Source: Roseobacter weihaiensis
Lineage (GTDB): Bacteria; Pseudomonadota; Alphaproteobacteria; Rhodobacterales; Rhodobacteraceae
Direction: 5' to 3'
Assembly (NCBI RefSeq): GCF_020622345.1
Contig: NZ_JACNMO010000014.1
Coordinates: 62,001-126,000 of the forward strand
Length of the DNA: 64,000 nucleotides
Shown here piece after piece: positions 27,523 through 36,780 of this stretch. A model generated the notes under the pieces. The model worked only from the letters and a program-made list of their open reading frames with translations, was not told where the DNA came from and made no database searches. The position numbers and the translations under genes are program-made. The first letter of the stretch is position 1, and every line of letters begins with the position of its first letter.

Positions 27523-28407
27523 ATGACCGATGCCACCACATCGGAGCTGACGCCCGACCCGGTTCTGACCGCGCAGCCGGAAAGCCGGGTGTGGAAGAAA
27601 TTTCGCAGCCACAAGAGCGCGCTCCTGGGCGGCTTTCTTGTGGCTTTCTTTGTGCTGATCGCGCTGGCCGCGCCGCTGCTGCCGATCCCGGACCCCGCCG
27701 CCACCGATTGGGGGGCGGTACGAAAGGCGCCAAGCTGGGCGCATTGGATGGGCACCGACGAGATCGGACGCGATGTCATGGCCCGCATGATCTGGGGGGC
27801 GCAGGCGTCTTTGCTGGCGGGGGTGGTTTCGGTCGGCATTGCGGTGATCGCGGGTGTACCCTTGGGCCTCGTGGCAGGCTATTTCGGCGGCTGGACCGAT
27901 GCGGTGATCTCCCGCTGCACCGAGGCGTTGCTTGCAGCCCCCTTTCTGATCCTCGCCATCGCGCTGGCGGCCTTTCTGGGGCCGTCGCTGACCAATGCGA
28001 TGATCGCCATCGGGATTTCTGCCACACCGATCTTCATCCGGTTGACACGCGGGCAGGTGATCAACATTAAATCCGAGGATTACGTGGACAGCGCCCGCGC
28101 CATCGGCCTGCCGACGCATCGCATCCTCAGCCGGTATATCCTGCCCAATGTTCTGCCGCCGATCCTTGTACAGGCCACGCTGACCATCGCAACCGCGATT
28201 ATTGCCGAGGCCTCCCTGTCTTTCTTGGGTCTTGGGCAACAACCGCCGGCACCCAGTTGGGGGTCGATGCTCAACACCGCCAAGAATTTCCTCAACCAGG
28301 CGCCCTGGATGGCGATGTGGCCGGGTTTGTCAATTTTCCTCGTGGTGTTGGGGTTTAATCTGCTGGGCGACGGGCTGCGCGATGCGCTCGACCCCCGTGA
28401 GCACTGA
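27523..28407 (+). CDS. ABC transporter permease (DppC type, set 1)
   Basis: 294 residues. It has the DppC-type N-terminal cytoplasmic extension before helix 1, the hallmark WMGTDEIGRDVMARMIWGAQ, and the EAA loop EDYVDSARAIGLPTHRILSR then YILPN. The C-terminus LGDGLRDALDPREH is standard. Its gene starts one base after the DppB stop, so the two are coupled. Next in the operon is a gamma-glutamyltransferase, suggesting that the imported ligand contains a gamma-glutamyl or related amide bond. Confidence 0.92.
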   Translation: MTDATTSELTPDPVLTAQPESRVWKKFRSHKSALLGGFLVAFFVLIALAAPLLPIPDPAATDWGAVRKAPSWAHWMGTDEIGRDVMARMIWGAQASLLAGVVSVGIAVIAGVPLGLVAGYFGGWTDAVISRCTEALLAAPFLILAIALAAFLGPSLTNAMIAIGISATPIFIRLTRGQVINIKSEDYVDSARAIGLPTHRILSRYILPNVLPPILVQATLTIATAIIAEASLSFLGLGQQPPAPSWGSMLNTAKNFLNQAPWMAMWPGLSIFLVVLGFNLLGDGLRDALDPREH

Positions 28408-28423
28408 TCCGTTGGGAGGGAAC

Positions 28424-30205
28424 ATGTCCGATTTCACCACCAGGCCCGAGATCAGAGGCACCTTTGGCGTTGTCACCTCCACCCACTGGATCGCCTCCGC
28501 CGTCGGCATGTCGATCCTCGAGGCGGGCGGCAATGCCTTCGACGCAGCGGTGGCCTGTGGATTGACCCTGCAGGTGGTGGAGCCGCATCTGAACGGCCCC
28601 GCGGGTGACATGCCTGCCGTGTTTCATTCGGTGAAGACCGGCGTGACGCAGGTACTCTGCGCGCAAGGTGTCGCCCCGGCGGCGGCCACGACAGAGCATT
28701 ACAGGGCACAGGGGCTGACGCTGGTGCCTGGCTCGGGTTTGTTGGCAACCGTGGTGCCGGGCGCCTTTGACGGCTGGATGCTGATGCTCCGCGACCACGG
28801 CACAATGGGCCTGCGCGACGTGATGCAGCCGGCGATTAGTTACGCCTGCGACGGTCACCCTGTGTTGCCCCGCGCGGCCGAGACGATTGCCGGGCTGGCC
28901 GCGTTTTTCAAGGCAGAGTGGCCAAGCTCTGCCGCTGTGTGGACGCCGGGCGGCAAAGCCCCAGAGCCTCATAGTCTCTTTAAAAATCCCGACCTTGCCG
29001 CGACCTATGACCGCCTGGCCGCCTGTGAAGGCGATACGCGCGAAGCCCGGATCGACGAAGCCCGGCGCCAGTGGCGCGCAGGGTTCGTGGCCGATGCGAT
29101 CTTTGCGTATCTTGAGGATGCGCATGTGATGGATGTGTCTGACGCGCCGCATTCCGGGGTTCTGGCACCGCAGGACATGGCGGGCTGGCGCGCGGCATAC
29201 GAAGACACGCTCAGCCATGCCTATCACGGCTGGACCGTTCACAAGACGCATGCCTGGGGGCAGGGGCCGGTGATGCTGCAGGCGCTGGCCATCCTCAGCG
29301 GCTTCGATCTGGCGGGGATGGATCCCAATGGTGCCGAATTCGTGCATGTGGTGATCGAGGCCATGAAGCTCGCCTACGCCGACCGCGAAGCCTACTACGG
29401 CGATCCGGCGCAAAGTCCCATCCCGATGGAGGTATTGCTGAGCGAGGGCTACAACGCGGAGCGCCGCAGCCTGATCGGCAGCAAGGCGTCGATGGCGCAG
29501 CGCCCGGGCCGGGTGCCGGGCTTTGAGCATCTGGCAGATGCCTATATCGCGCGCAGTCAGCGCGACTTTGACGTGGGCCGGGTGGCGGCACAGGAACCCA
29601 CCATGTCCCACCTGACCGAAAGGCGCGGTGATACCGTTCATCTCGATATCATCGACCGCTGGGGCAACATGGTGGCGGCAACGCCCTCGGGCGGCTGGCT
29701 GCAGAGCAACCCCGTCATCCCCGGGCTGGGCTTTCCGCTGAATTCACGCGCGCAGATGTTCTGGCTCGAAGACGGATTGCCGACCTCGCTCGCCCCGGGT
29801 CGCCGTCCGCGCACAACCTTGTCGCCAAGCCTGGTAGAGAAGGACGGCGTGCGGCTGGTTTTCGGCACGCCCGGCGGGGACCAGCAGGATCAGTGGCAAC
29901 TGATCTGGTTCCTGCGGTTTGTGCATTTCGGGCTGGGCCTGCAGGAAGGTATGGATGCACCGCTGTTTCATTCCATGCATTTCCAGAGCTCGTTCTACCC
30001 GCGCGAAACGCGTCCCGGCGAGCTGATGATCGAGCCGAACGTGGGCGCGGATGTCATCGCGGATTTGCGCGCCCGCGGACACAAGGTGACCATTGCCGAG
30101 CCTTGGACTGTGGGGCGCCTCACGGCTGCGCTGCGCGAAACGGACGGCACGCTTCGGGCCGCGGCAACACCGCGCCTGATGCAAGCCTATGCGGTGGGCC
30201 GATGA
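28424..30205 (+). CDS. Gamma-glutamyltransferase family Ntn-hydrolase
   Basis: 593 residues from the ATG at 28424, preceded by GGGAGGG; the longer frame to 28202 only covers the end of the permease gene. The family start is VTSTHWIASAVGMSILEAGGN then AFDAAVACG. The nucleophile Thr at the self-cleavage point is T404 in RRGDTVHLDIIDRWGN. Oxyanion-region PSGGW and GTPGGDQQDQ match the family. No signal peptide is seen, so the enzyme probably acts in the cytoplasm on imported substrate. The stop overlaps the DUF1028 gene by 4 bases. It may hydrolyse gamma-glutamyl amides or act as an acylase; the precise substrate is open. Confidence 0.88.
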   Translation: MSDFTTRPEIRGTFGVVTSTHWIASAVGMSILEAGGNAFDAAVACGLTLQVVEPHLNGPAGDMPAVFHSVKTGVTQVLCAQGVAPAAATTEHYRAQGLTLVPGSGLLATVVPGAFDGWMLMLRDHGTMGLRDVMQPAISYACDGHPVLPRAAETIAGLAAFFKAEWPSSAAVWTPGGKAPEPHSLFKNPDLAATYDRLAACEGDTREARIDEARRQWRAGFVADAIFAYLEDAHVMDVSDAPHSGVLAPQDMAGWRAAYEDTLSHAYHGWTVHKTHAWGQGPVMLQALAILSGFDLAGMDPNGAEFVHVVIEAMKLAYADREAYYGDPAQSPIPMEVLLSEGYNAERRSLIGSKASMAQRPGRVPGFEHLADAYIARSQRDFDVGRVAAQEPTMSHLTERRGDTVHLDIIDRWGNMVAATPSGGWLQSNPVIPGLGFPLNSRAQMFWLEDGLPTSLAPGRRPRTTLSPSLVEKDGVRLVFGTPGGDQQDQWQLIWFLRFVHFGLGLQEGMDAPLFHSMHFQSSFYPRETRPGELMIEPNVGADVIADLRARGHKVTIAEPWTVGRLTAALRETDGTLRAAATPRLMQAYAVGR

Positions 30206-30945
30206 CCTGGTCGCTGATTGCACGCGATGCGGAGGGCAGGGTCGGGCTGATCGTGGCGAGCCGGTTTTTTGCCTGCGGTGCGGTGGTGCCTTATGTCGGT
30301 GCCGAGGTTGCCGTTGCCAGTCAGGCGTTTTGCAATCCGGTTTGGGGGACCGAAGGACGCGCCCGGCTGATCGGGGGAGAACCCGCCGAAACTGTTCTGG
30401 CAGATCTGGTGGCGCGCGATGAGGGGCAGGCCATTCGCCAGGCCCACATGATGGACGCGGCAGGGAATTTCGCCGCACATACAGGTGCGCAGTGCGTGGC
30501 CTGGGCCGGGCAGGTGCAAGGGCATGCGCATTCTGTTGCAGGCAATATGCTGGCCGGGCCCGAGGTGCTCGACACTACCTCTGATGCGTTTCAGGACGGG
30601 GCGCATTTGCCCTTTGCCGAACGCCTGATTGCAGCCATGCAGGCGGGTGAAGCGGCGGGGGGAGACAAGCGCGGCCGCCAGGCGGCTGGCCTTACCATCC
30701 ATCACGGAGAGGCGCATGCATGGCTTGATCTGCGCGCCGATGACCATGCTGACCCTCTGGCCGAGTTGTCGCGTCTTTGGGGGGTGGCGCAGGAACGTTA
30801 TGTGCATTTCGCCAAGGGCATGCCGACAGCGGCCCGGTTCTCTGGCGCGCCGACGCGCGAAGGCATTGATGCAGACATCGCGGCGGCCGAGGCCGCGCGC
30901 GTGGCTCAGGGCCAATCCAGCCGATCACATGCGGTCGATCACTGA
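30202..30945 (+). CDS. DUF1028 family protein (putative Ntn-hydrolase)
   Basis: 247 residues. The N-terminus TWSLIARDAEGRVGLIVAS and the GAEVAVASQAFCNPVWG segment are diagnostic for DUF1028, a family of Ntn-hydrolase-like fold that often sits beside gamma-glutamyltransferases and peptide ABC transporters. Its reaction is not established. It is coupled to the gamma-glutamyltransferase by an ATGA overlap, so the two products probably act in the same step or pathway. Confidence 0.85.
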   Translation: MTWSLIARDAEGRVGLIVASRFFACGAVVPYVGAEVAVASQAFCNPVWGTEGRARLIGGEPAETVLADLVARDEGQAIRQAHMMDAAGNFAAHTGAQCVAWAGQVQGHAHSVAGNMLAGPEVLDTTSDAFQDGAHLPFAERLIAAMQAGEAAGGDKRGRQAAGLTIHHGEAHAWLDLRADDHADPLAELSRLWGVAQERYVHFAKGMPTAARFSGAPTREGIDADIAAAEAARVAQGQSSRSHAVDH

Positions 30946-30960
30946 CACAACGGAGCAGGC

Positions 30961-31692
30961 ATGACACTCAACAGCACATCTGCGCAGGTCCGTGAGCAAC
31001 TTCTGAGACTGATAAAATCAGGTGAATGGCGTGAAGATGGTCAACTTCCAACAGAACGTTCCCTGGCCGAAAGGTTCGACGTTGGTCGGCGGCACGTGCG
31101 TCAGGCGCTCGACGCGTTGGAGGGGGAGGGGCTGGTCTGGCGGCGACAGGGCAAGGGCACCTTCATTGGGCAGCCGGCGGATCCGATGGGCGATCTGGCG
31201 GCCAAGATCACCGGTGAGACAAGCGCGCTTGAAGTGATGGAAGCGCGGCTTTGTATCGAGCCGGAACTGGCGGCCCTTTGTGCACAGCGCATGCTGCCCG
31301 ATGAGGTTGCCCGGTTGCGACACCTGGCGCGGCGGCAGTTCGAAGCCACTGACGCGCAGGCCACCGAGTTGTGGGATGGGGCGCTGCACAGGCTGATTGC
31401 GCAATGTGCCCGCAACCGTCCGCTGCTCACGGCCTATGCGTTGCTGGACAAGATACGATCTGACCCGGATTGGGTCACGATCCGCGCCAAAGGGCGCGAC
31501 GGCGCGTCATTGGCAGTCACCCATTCGGAGCATCTGGCCATCATCGACGCCATCGCGCTGGCCCATCCGGAGGCGGCCCGCCAGGCCATGCGCGACCATC
31601 TGGAAACGCGCTTTCGGGCACTGGAAGGTGAGATCGGCCGCGCCGCTACGGCAGAGGGCCAGACCTTCTTTACTGTGGAGACTGAGATATGA
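30961..31692 (+). CDS. GntR family (FCD) transcriptional regulator
   Basis: 243 residues. The winged helix reads SGEWREDGQLPTERSLAERF and VGRRHVRQALDALEGEGLVW with RQGKGTFIGQ in the wing. The FCD-type effector domain has MEARLCIEPELAALCA, the metal-site-like LHRLIAQCARNRP and HSEHLAIIDAIALAHPEAAR. It is embedded in the operon and overlaps the amidase gene by 4 bases, so its amount rises with the enzymes it probably controls. The inverted repeat at 22805-22825 is a candidate operator. Confidence 0.88.
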   Translation: MTLNSTSAQVREQLLRLIKSGEWREDGQLPTERSLAERFDVGRRHVRQALDALEGEGLVWRRQGKGTFIGQPADPMGDLAAKITGETSALEVMEARLCIEPELAALCAQRMLPDEVARLRHLARRQFEATDAQATELWDGALHRLIAQCARNRPLLTAYALLDKIRSDPDWVTIRAKGRDGASLAVTHSEHLAIIDAIALAHPEAARQAMRDHLETRFRALEGEIGRAATAEGQTFFTVETEI

Positions 31693-33338
31693 CGGACCCT
31701 TTGACCACCATCGATATTGCGGCGGCTGAAAAGCTGATGGGGGTAGAATATACGCCAGCCGAACGCGACCAGATGGTGAGCAACCTCGAAGGACAGCTTT
31801 TGTCTGCCATGGCGCGCCGGGAGGTGGTGCTGGACAACGCAACGCCCATGGCCTGCCGTTTTGATCCCAGGTTGCCCGGTTTCACCATGCCGCATGCGAT
31901 GGACAGCCTGCGCCCATCGGACGCCTCCGTTGCCTTGCCGGGCAATGAGGAAGACATCGCCTTTGCCCCGCTCACCTCCCTGTCCCACTGGATTGCCAGC
32001 GGGCAGATCACGTCGCGACAGCTGACAGAGATTTACTTGGCCCGGATCGAGGTGTTGAATCCCAGACTGGAATGCTATGCCACTGTCACCCCGGAGATGG
32101 CGCTGGCTGAAGCCGACGCGATGGACAGCCTTTCACGCGCGGGCGTAAACTTGGGGCCGCTGCACGGTATTCCATATGGATTGAAGGACCTGTTCGATAC
32201 CAAGGGGATCACAACGGGGTGGGGGGCCGAGCCGTTCAAGCACCGTGTGCCGGATGCGGATGCCACCGTGACCCGCAGGATGCGGGCAGCGGGGGCAGTG
32301 CTCTTGGGCAAAACAACGCTGGGGGCACTGGCTTACAACGATCTTTGGTATGGCGGCTGGACCCGCAACCCCTGGAACCTGAACGAAGGGTCGAGCGGGT
32401 CCAGTGCGGGGTCTGCCTCGGCCACGGCGGCAGGTCTGTGCGGGTTTTCCATTGGCACCGAAACGCTGGGCTCCATCACCTCGCCCTCGCATCGCTGCGG
32501 CACCACCGGGTTGCGCCCGACATTCGGGCGGGTCAGCCGGGCAGGCGCCATGGCGCTCTGCTGGTCGCTCGACAAGGTCGGCCCGATCTGCCGGTCGGTC
32601 GAAGACACCGCTTTGGTCCTTGGCGCTCTGAACGGCCATGATGCAATGGATCGTGGGTCCATTAATGCGCCCTTTGTTTTTGACACCGACCGTCGCATCG
32701 ACGGCATGGTTCTGGGCTACCTGCCGGAGGCCTTTGAAGAGGGGGCGACGGATGTGGACCACGCCGCCCTTGAGGCGGCAAGGCACCTCGGGATCACGGT
32801 AAAGGAGGTGAGCCTCGAAGACCTTCCCTATGGCGCGCTGATGAACGTGGTCTATGCCGAAGCCGCTGCCGCCTTTGAAGCGCTGACGCTGACCGGTGCC
32901 GACGACACGCTGCGATGGCAGGACGAGGGGGCCTGGCCCAACACCATGCGCAAGGCGCGGTTCCTGTCAGCTGTGGATCACGTGAACCTTGACCGGTTGC
33001 GCTACCGCGTGATGCAGGCGGTCGGTGACATGATGGGCGGCGTCGACGCGCTGATCGGCCCGTTCATGACCGGACCGATGCTGGTCGCCAGCAACTTCAC
33101 CGGCCACCCCTGCCTCCATCTGCGCGCAGGATTCGAGCAGATCGCGACACGGTCTGCCGCTTCTTTGGGCGCAGGCAGGCTCATCACCGGTGAAGCGGAG
33201 GGAGACCGTACCTTTCGGGTGCCTCAAGGCATATCCTTGTGGGGCCAGCTTTTTGATGAAGGATCCATTTTGAACTTGGGCATGGCGCTCGAGCAGGCGC
33301 TGGATGTCGCCACCGAACGCCCGACCTTTCCAGAATAA
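31689..33338 (+). CDS. Amidase signature family enzyme
   Basis: 549 residues, slightly longer than typical because of a ~95-residue N-terminal extension. The Ser-cisSer-Lys triad is visible: Lys in GIPYGLKDLFDTKG, Ser in NEGSSGSSAGSASA, and the nucleophile Ser in GTETLGSITSPS. It should hydrolyse an amide to acid and ammonia in the cytoplasm. It shares an operon with a gamma-glutamyltransferase and an acetamidase/formamidase-like enzyme, which points to stepwise deamidation of an imported compound. The substrate is not predictable. Confidence 0.9.
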   Translation: MTDPLTTIDIAAAEKLMGVEYTPAERDQMVSNLEGQLLSAMARREVVLDNATPMACRFDPRLPGFTMPHAMDSLRPSDASVALPGNEEDIAFAPLTSLSHWIASGQITSRQLTEIYLARIEVLNPRLECYATVTPEMALAEADAMDSLSRAGVNLGPLHGIPYGLKDLFDTKGITTGWGAEPFKHRVPDADATVTRRMRAAGAVLLGKTTLGALAYNDLWYGGWTRNPWNLNEGSSGSSAGSASATAAGLCGFSIGTETLGSITSPSHRCGTTGLRPTFGRVSRAGAMALCWSLDKVGPICRSVEDTALVLGALNGHDAMDRGSINAPFVFDTDRRIDGMVLGYLPEAFEEGATDVDHAALEAARHLGITVKEVSLEDLPYGALMNVVYAEAAAAFEALTLTGADDTLRWQDEGAWPNTMRKARFLSAVDHVNLDRLRYRVMQAVGDMMGGVDALIGPFMTGPMLVASNFTGHPCLHLRAGFEQIATRSAASLGAGRLITGEAEGDRTFRVPQGISLWGQLFDEGSILNLGMALEQALDVATERPTFPE

Positions 33339-33392
33339 CAAAGACCTGCAGAAAGCAGGCCGTTTACTTGCAACCGACATGGAGACGACACG

Positions 33393-34931
33393 ATGAAACG
33401 CAGAGACTTTTTGAAATCCACTACCGCAATCATGGGGGCCGTGATCGTCAGTGGGACGCCGATGGCGGCCTCTGCCGAGGAGCCGGTGAGCGGCGGCACC
33501 CTGATCTGGGGCCATTCGGAGACGACGCAGAATCTGGACATGCACCAGACGGGCACTGCATCGACTGGGCGCCTGCTGCAGAATGTACACGAAAGCATCG
33601 TCTCGGCGGACGCGGATTTTAACATCATTCCCAATCTGGCAGAGAGCTTTGAGCAGTCGGAGGATGGGTTGACCTATACCTTCAGGTTGCGCGACGACGT
33701 GATGTTTCACAATGGAGCCAAGATGACCTCGGCAGATGTGAAGTACTCGTTTGAACGCGTGATGAACCCTGAAACCGGGGCCGTGAACTTCGAGGTCTTC
33801 AACGCGGTGGAGAGCATCGAGACACCCGATGACCTGACCGTGATCGTCAAGCTGGGGTCGGTCAACGCGCCCTTCCTGTCGCGTCTTGCCGAGAATGGCG
33901 CGGGCGTGGTGATGCCCACAGACAGCGGGGAGGTTCAGGGCGAGACGCCCATCGGCGCGGGCCCGTTTAAATTCGTCCGCCGCGAATTCGGCAATGAGGT
34001 CGAGCTGGAGCGGTTCGATGAGTATTTCGGCGGACCTGCCTACCTCGACAAGGTGATCTCGCGCGAGATCACCGAGCCCACCGTGCGGCTGACCGGGCTG
34101 CGCACCGGTGAGCTTCATATGATCAACGACATTCCGCTGGATCGCATGAGCGAGTTCGAGGGCAACGATGATTTCCAGACCGTCGCGTGGTTTCCGCTCA
34201 ACTGGGACTTCGTGAACTTCAACCACGAATTCGAGCCCTTCAAGGATGCGCGTGTGCGCGAGGCCTTCGATCTGATGATCGACAAGGAAACCTTGATGCA
34301 GGGCGCGCTCTGGGGGCAGGGCCAGACCTCGGCTTCGCCCAGCTTTCCGACATCGGCCTCCTACAACGACGCCATCAGCCAGCGCCCGCAGGACTTCGAA
34401 CGTGCGGCAGCCCTGTTGCAGGAGGCAGGCTATGGGCCGGGTGATCTGAAGATCGTCTTCAAGGTGACAACCAACTACCCGTACCACGTGGACAGCGCCC
34501 AGATCATGCTGGAGTGGTTCCGCGCCGGTGGCGTTGATATGACCATCGAGCAGCTCACTTGGTCGGACTGGCTGAGCCAGGTCTGGGTCGACAAGGATTT
34601 CCAGATGACGATGATGAACTTCTTCACGCTTTGGGAGCCCGATTTCCTCTATTATTCGCTCTATCACTCCACCGGCGGGTTCAACTACCGCAAGATCTCT
34701 GAACCTGCGCTGGACGATCTGTTGGAGCAGGCGCGCGTCACGGTGGAGACCGACGCCCGCATGGAGATCTACAAGGACGTGCAGCAGTACATCAACGAGA
34801 ACACGCTCGATGTGATCTTGTGGTTCCGCAATGGCACCATCGGCGCACAGCCCAACGTTATGGGGCTCGATACGGTGGTGCAGCCCAACGGGTCGGAGAT
34901 GAACTTTCACCAGGTCTGGCTGAAAGCCTGA
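33393..34931 (+). CDS. Family 5 substrate-binding protein of peptide-type ABC transporter (set 2, Tat-exported)
   Basis: 512 residues. The N-terminus carries a twin-arginine signal, KRRDFLKSTTAIMG, unlike the Sec signal of the set 1 protein. The SBP_bac_5 fold is seen in LIWGHSETTQNLDMHQTG, FRLRDDVMFHNGAKMTSADV and VREAFDLMIDKETLMQGAL. Tat export implies folding before crossing the membrane. GGAGACGAC precedes the ATG. It pairs with the permeases immediately downstream; no ATPases follow them, so it probably shares the ATPases at the head of the operon. Confidence 0.92.
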   Translation: MKRRDFLKSTTAIMGAVIVSGTPMAASAEEPVSGGTLIWGHSETTQNLDMHQTGTASTGRLLQNVHESIVSADADFNIIPNLAESFEQSEDGLTYTFRLRDDVMFHNGAKMTSADVKYSFERVMNPETGAVNFEVFNAVESIETPDDLTVIVKLGSVNAPFLSRLAENGAGVVMPTDSGEVQGETPIGAGPFKFVRREFGNEVELERFDEYFGGPAYLDKVISREITEPTVRLTGLRTGELHMINDIPLDRMSEFEGNDDFQTVAWFPLNWDFVNFNHEFEPFKDARVREAFDLMIDKETLMQGALWGQGQTSASPSFPTSASYNDAISQRPQDFERAAALLQEAGYGPGDLKIVFKVTTNYPYHVDSAQIMLEWFRAGGVDMTIEQLTWSDWLSQVWVDKDFQMTMMNFFTLWEPDFLYYSLYHSTGGFNYRKISEPALDDLLEQARVTVETDARMEIYKDVQQYINENTLDVILWFRNGTIGAQPNVMGLDTVVQPNGSEMNFHQVWLKA

Positions 34932-34937
34932 TGCACC

Positions 34938-34965
34938 GGGCAGGGGCGCGCGCTGCTCCCCGCCC
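34938..34965 (+). terminator. GC-rich hairpin after the second substrate-binding protein gene
   Basis: GGGCAGGGG (34938-34946) pairs with CCCCGCCC (34958-34965) with one bulged A. There is no T-tract, so an mRNA-stabilising or processing hairpin is more likely than a full terminator. It mirrors the hairpin after the first binding-protein gene. Confidence 0.5.
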
Positions 34966-34986
34966 GCGACCCATGCGGAGGGGACC

Positions 34987-35928
34987 ATGACCTACATCGT
35001 CAACAGATTGCTGTCGGTGGCGCTGACGCTGCTGCTGATCTCGCTGATCACCTTTGCGGTCACCAACATCCTGCCGGGCGATGTGGCGATGGTGATCATG
35101 GGCACGCAGTCCAACCCCGAAGCGCTGGCTGGTCTGCGTGAAAGCCTGGGGCTGAACGATCCTCTGATTGTGCAATACGGGCGCTGGATCATCGGCATCC
35201 TGACCGGCGACTGGGGCAATTCGCTGGTCTTCCGCGAGGCCATCGGCCCGCTGATTCTGGACAAGGTCGTGGCCTCTTCGCTGATCGTCGTGATGTCGAT
35301 GGCCATCGCGCTATCCTGTGCGGTGCCGCTGGGGGTCTGGGCCGCCGTGCACCGCGACAAATGGCAGGACAACACCGCCTCGACAACGGCGCTCTTTGGG
35401 GTCAGCCTGCCGGATTTCTTCTTTGGCATCATGCTGATCCTGCTCTTTGCGCGGGTTCTGGGCTGGTTGCCGTCCTCCGGGTTCGTGCATCCGGCGGAGG
35501 ATTTTCTGGGCGCCGTCCGGCATGCATTTCTGCCCTCGCTGGCGCTGGGTCTCGGGCTGATGGCGCATCTGACCCGCATGACGCGGTCCACCCTGCTGTC
35601 GGTCCTGGGGCAGGATTACATCCGCATGGCCCGCGCCAAGGGGCTGCGCGAGCGCACCGTGATCTGGCGTTGTGCGCTGGCCAATGCCATCGGGCCGGTG
35701 ATGACCGTCGCGGGGCTGCAGGTGGGCTATCTTTTTGGCTCGATCATCGTGATCGAAAGCCTGTTCAATTTCACCGGCATGGGATGGCTGACCTATCAGG
35801 CCCTGCTCAACCGCGACATTCCGTTGATTCAAAGCACGGTGTTCGTGATCGCGGCGGTGGTGATGCTGACCAATCTGGTCGTCGATCTGCTCTATACGCT
35901 GATCGACCCCAGGATCAAGCTGTCATGA
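34987..35928 (+). CDS. ABC transporter permease (DppB type, set 2)
   Basis: 313 residues. N-terminal helix NRLLSVALTLLLISLITFAV, then NILPGDVAMVIMGTQSNPEA as in DppB-type proteins, and an EAA loop YIRMARAKGLRERTVIWRCA then LANAIGP. Six helices are expected. GCGGAGGGG precedes the ATG. The gene overlaps the next permease by 4 bases. It forms the second permease pair of this operon. Confidence 0.92.
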   Translation: MTYIVNRLLSVALTLLLISLITFAVTNILPGDVAMVIMGTQSNPEALAGLRESLGLNDPLIVQYGRWIIGILTGDWGNSLVFREAIGPLILDKVVASSLIVVMSMAIALSCAVPLGVWAAVHRDKWQDNTASTTALFGVSLPDFFFGIMLILLFARVLGWLPSSGFVHPAEDFLGAVRHAFLPSLALGLGLMAHLTRMTRSTLLSVLGQDYIRMARAKGLRERTVIWRCALANAIGPVMTVAGLQVGYLFGSIIVIESLFNFTGMGWLTYQALLNRDIPLIQSTVFVIAAVVMLTNLVVDLLYTLIDPRIKLS

Positions 35929-36740
35929 GGCGGTTTCTGACAGGCAAGGGTATTTTTGGCGGCTGCATTCTGCTGCTGGTGATTGCAACCGCGCTTTTCG
36001 CCCCTCTGCTGATCCCAGAGACCTGGGCCACGCAGATGGACATGCGCGCGCGTCTCGCAGGGCCGTCGCTGGCGCATCCCCTGGGCACGGATCAACTGGG
36101 CCGCGATCTGATGTACCGGATGCTGCTGGGGGCGCAGACCTCGATCATGATTGCCGGAACTGCCGTCCTGATGAGCCTTGTGATCGGGCTGCCGCTGGGG
36201 GTCATTTCGGGCTACTTCGGCGGTTGGATCGATAATGTGCTCATGCGACTTGTCGATACGCTTCTGGCCTTTCCTGCTCTGCTTCTGGCTTTGACCATTT
36301 CTGCCGTGCTGGGGCCGAACCTGACCAATACGATCATCGCCATCGGGATTGCCTTTACGCCCTATCTGGCACGGATCATCCGGGGCGAGGCGCTGCGCGT
36401 CGCGCAAATGCCCTATGTCGAGGCGGCGCGCTCTGTCGGCACTCCTGACGGCCGGATGATCCTGCGCCATATCCTGCCCAACATCATGCCGCCCATCATC
36501 GTGCAGGCCACGATCAGCCTGGCCTTTGCCATCCTGGCCGAGGCGGGGCTGTCCTTTCTGGGGCTGGGCACACAGCCGCCCGACGCCAGTTGGGGGTTGA
36601 TGATCCAGGCCAGCCGCGACTATCTGGATATCGCCCCCTGGACAGCGCTTGTGCCCGGTGCGGCGGTCGCGATTACGGTGCTCGGTTTGAACATGTTCGG
36701 TGATGTGCTGCGCGACGTGCTGGACCCTCGGATCGCATGA
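35925..36740 (+). CDS. ABC transporter permease (DppC type, set 2)
   Basis: 271 residues from the ATG at 35925, which overlaps the preceding stop. DppC-type features are HPLGTDQLGRDLMYRMLLGA, the EAA loop MPYVEAARSVGTPDGRMILR then HILPN, and the end FGDVLRDVLDPRIA. It lacks the longer N-terminal extension of the set 1 DppC. It is followed by the acetamidase/formamidase-like gene 40 bp on. Confidence 0.92.
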   Translation: MRRFLTGKGIFGGCILLLVIATALFAPLLIPETWATQMDMRARLAGPSLAHPLGTDQLGRDLMYRMLLGAQTSIMIAGTAVLMSLVIGLPLGVISGYFGGWIDNVLMRLVDTLLAFPALLLALTISAVLGPNLTNTIIAIGIAFTPYLARIIRGEALRVAQMPYVEAARSVGTPDGRMILRHILPNIMPPIIVQATISLAFAILAEAGLSFLGLGTQPPDASWGLMIQASRDYLDIAPWTALVPGAAVAITVLGLNMFGDVLRDVLDPRIA

Positions 36741-36780
36741 CACCTCCTCTGAAAATGACATAGTATAGGGATCAATCAAC

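Noticed and set aside
28202-28423. Upstream extension of the gamma-glutamyltransferase gene
   Set aside because: It lies wholly over the DppC-type permease gene; GGGAGGG before 28424 and the family's usual N-terminus fix the start.
29893-30201. Upstream extension of the DUF1028 frame
   Set aside because: It overlaps the end of the gamma-glutamyltransferase; DUF1028 proteins begin at the MTWSLIARD point, where ATGA coupling is seen.
32967-34988. 673-codon minus-strand frame
   Set aside because: Antisense of the amidase and the second binding protein; a shadow of high third-position GC.
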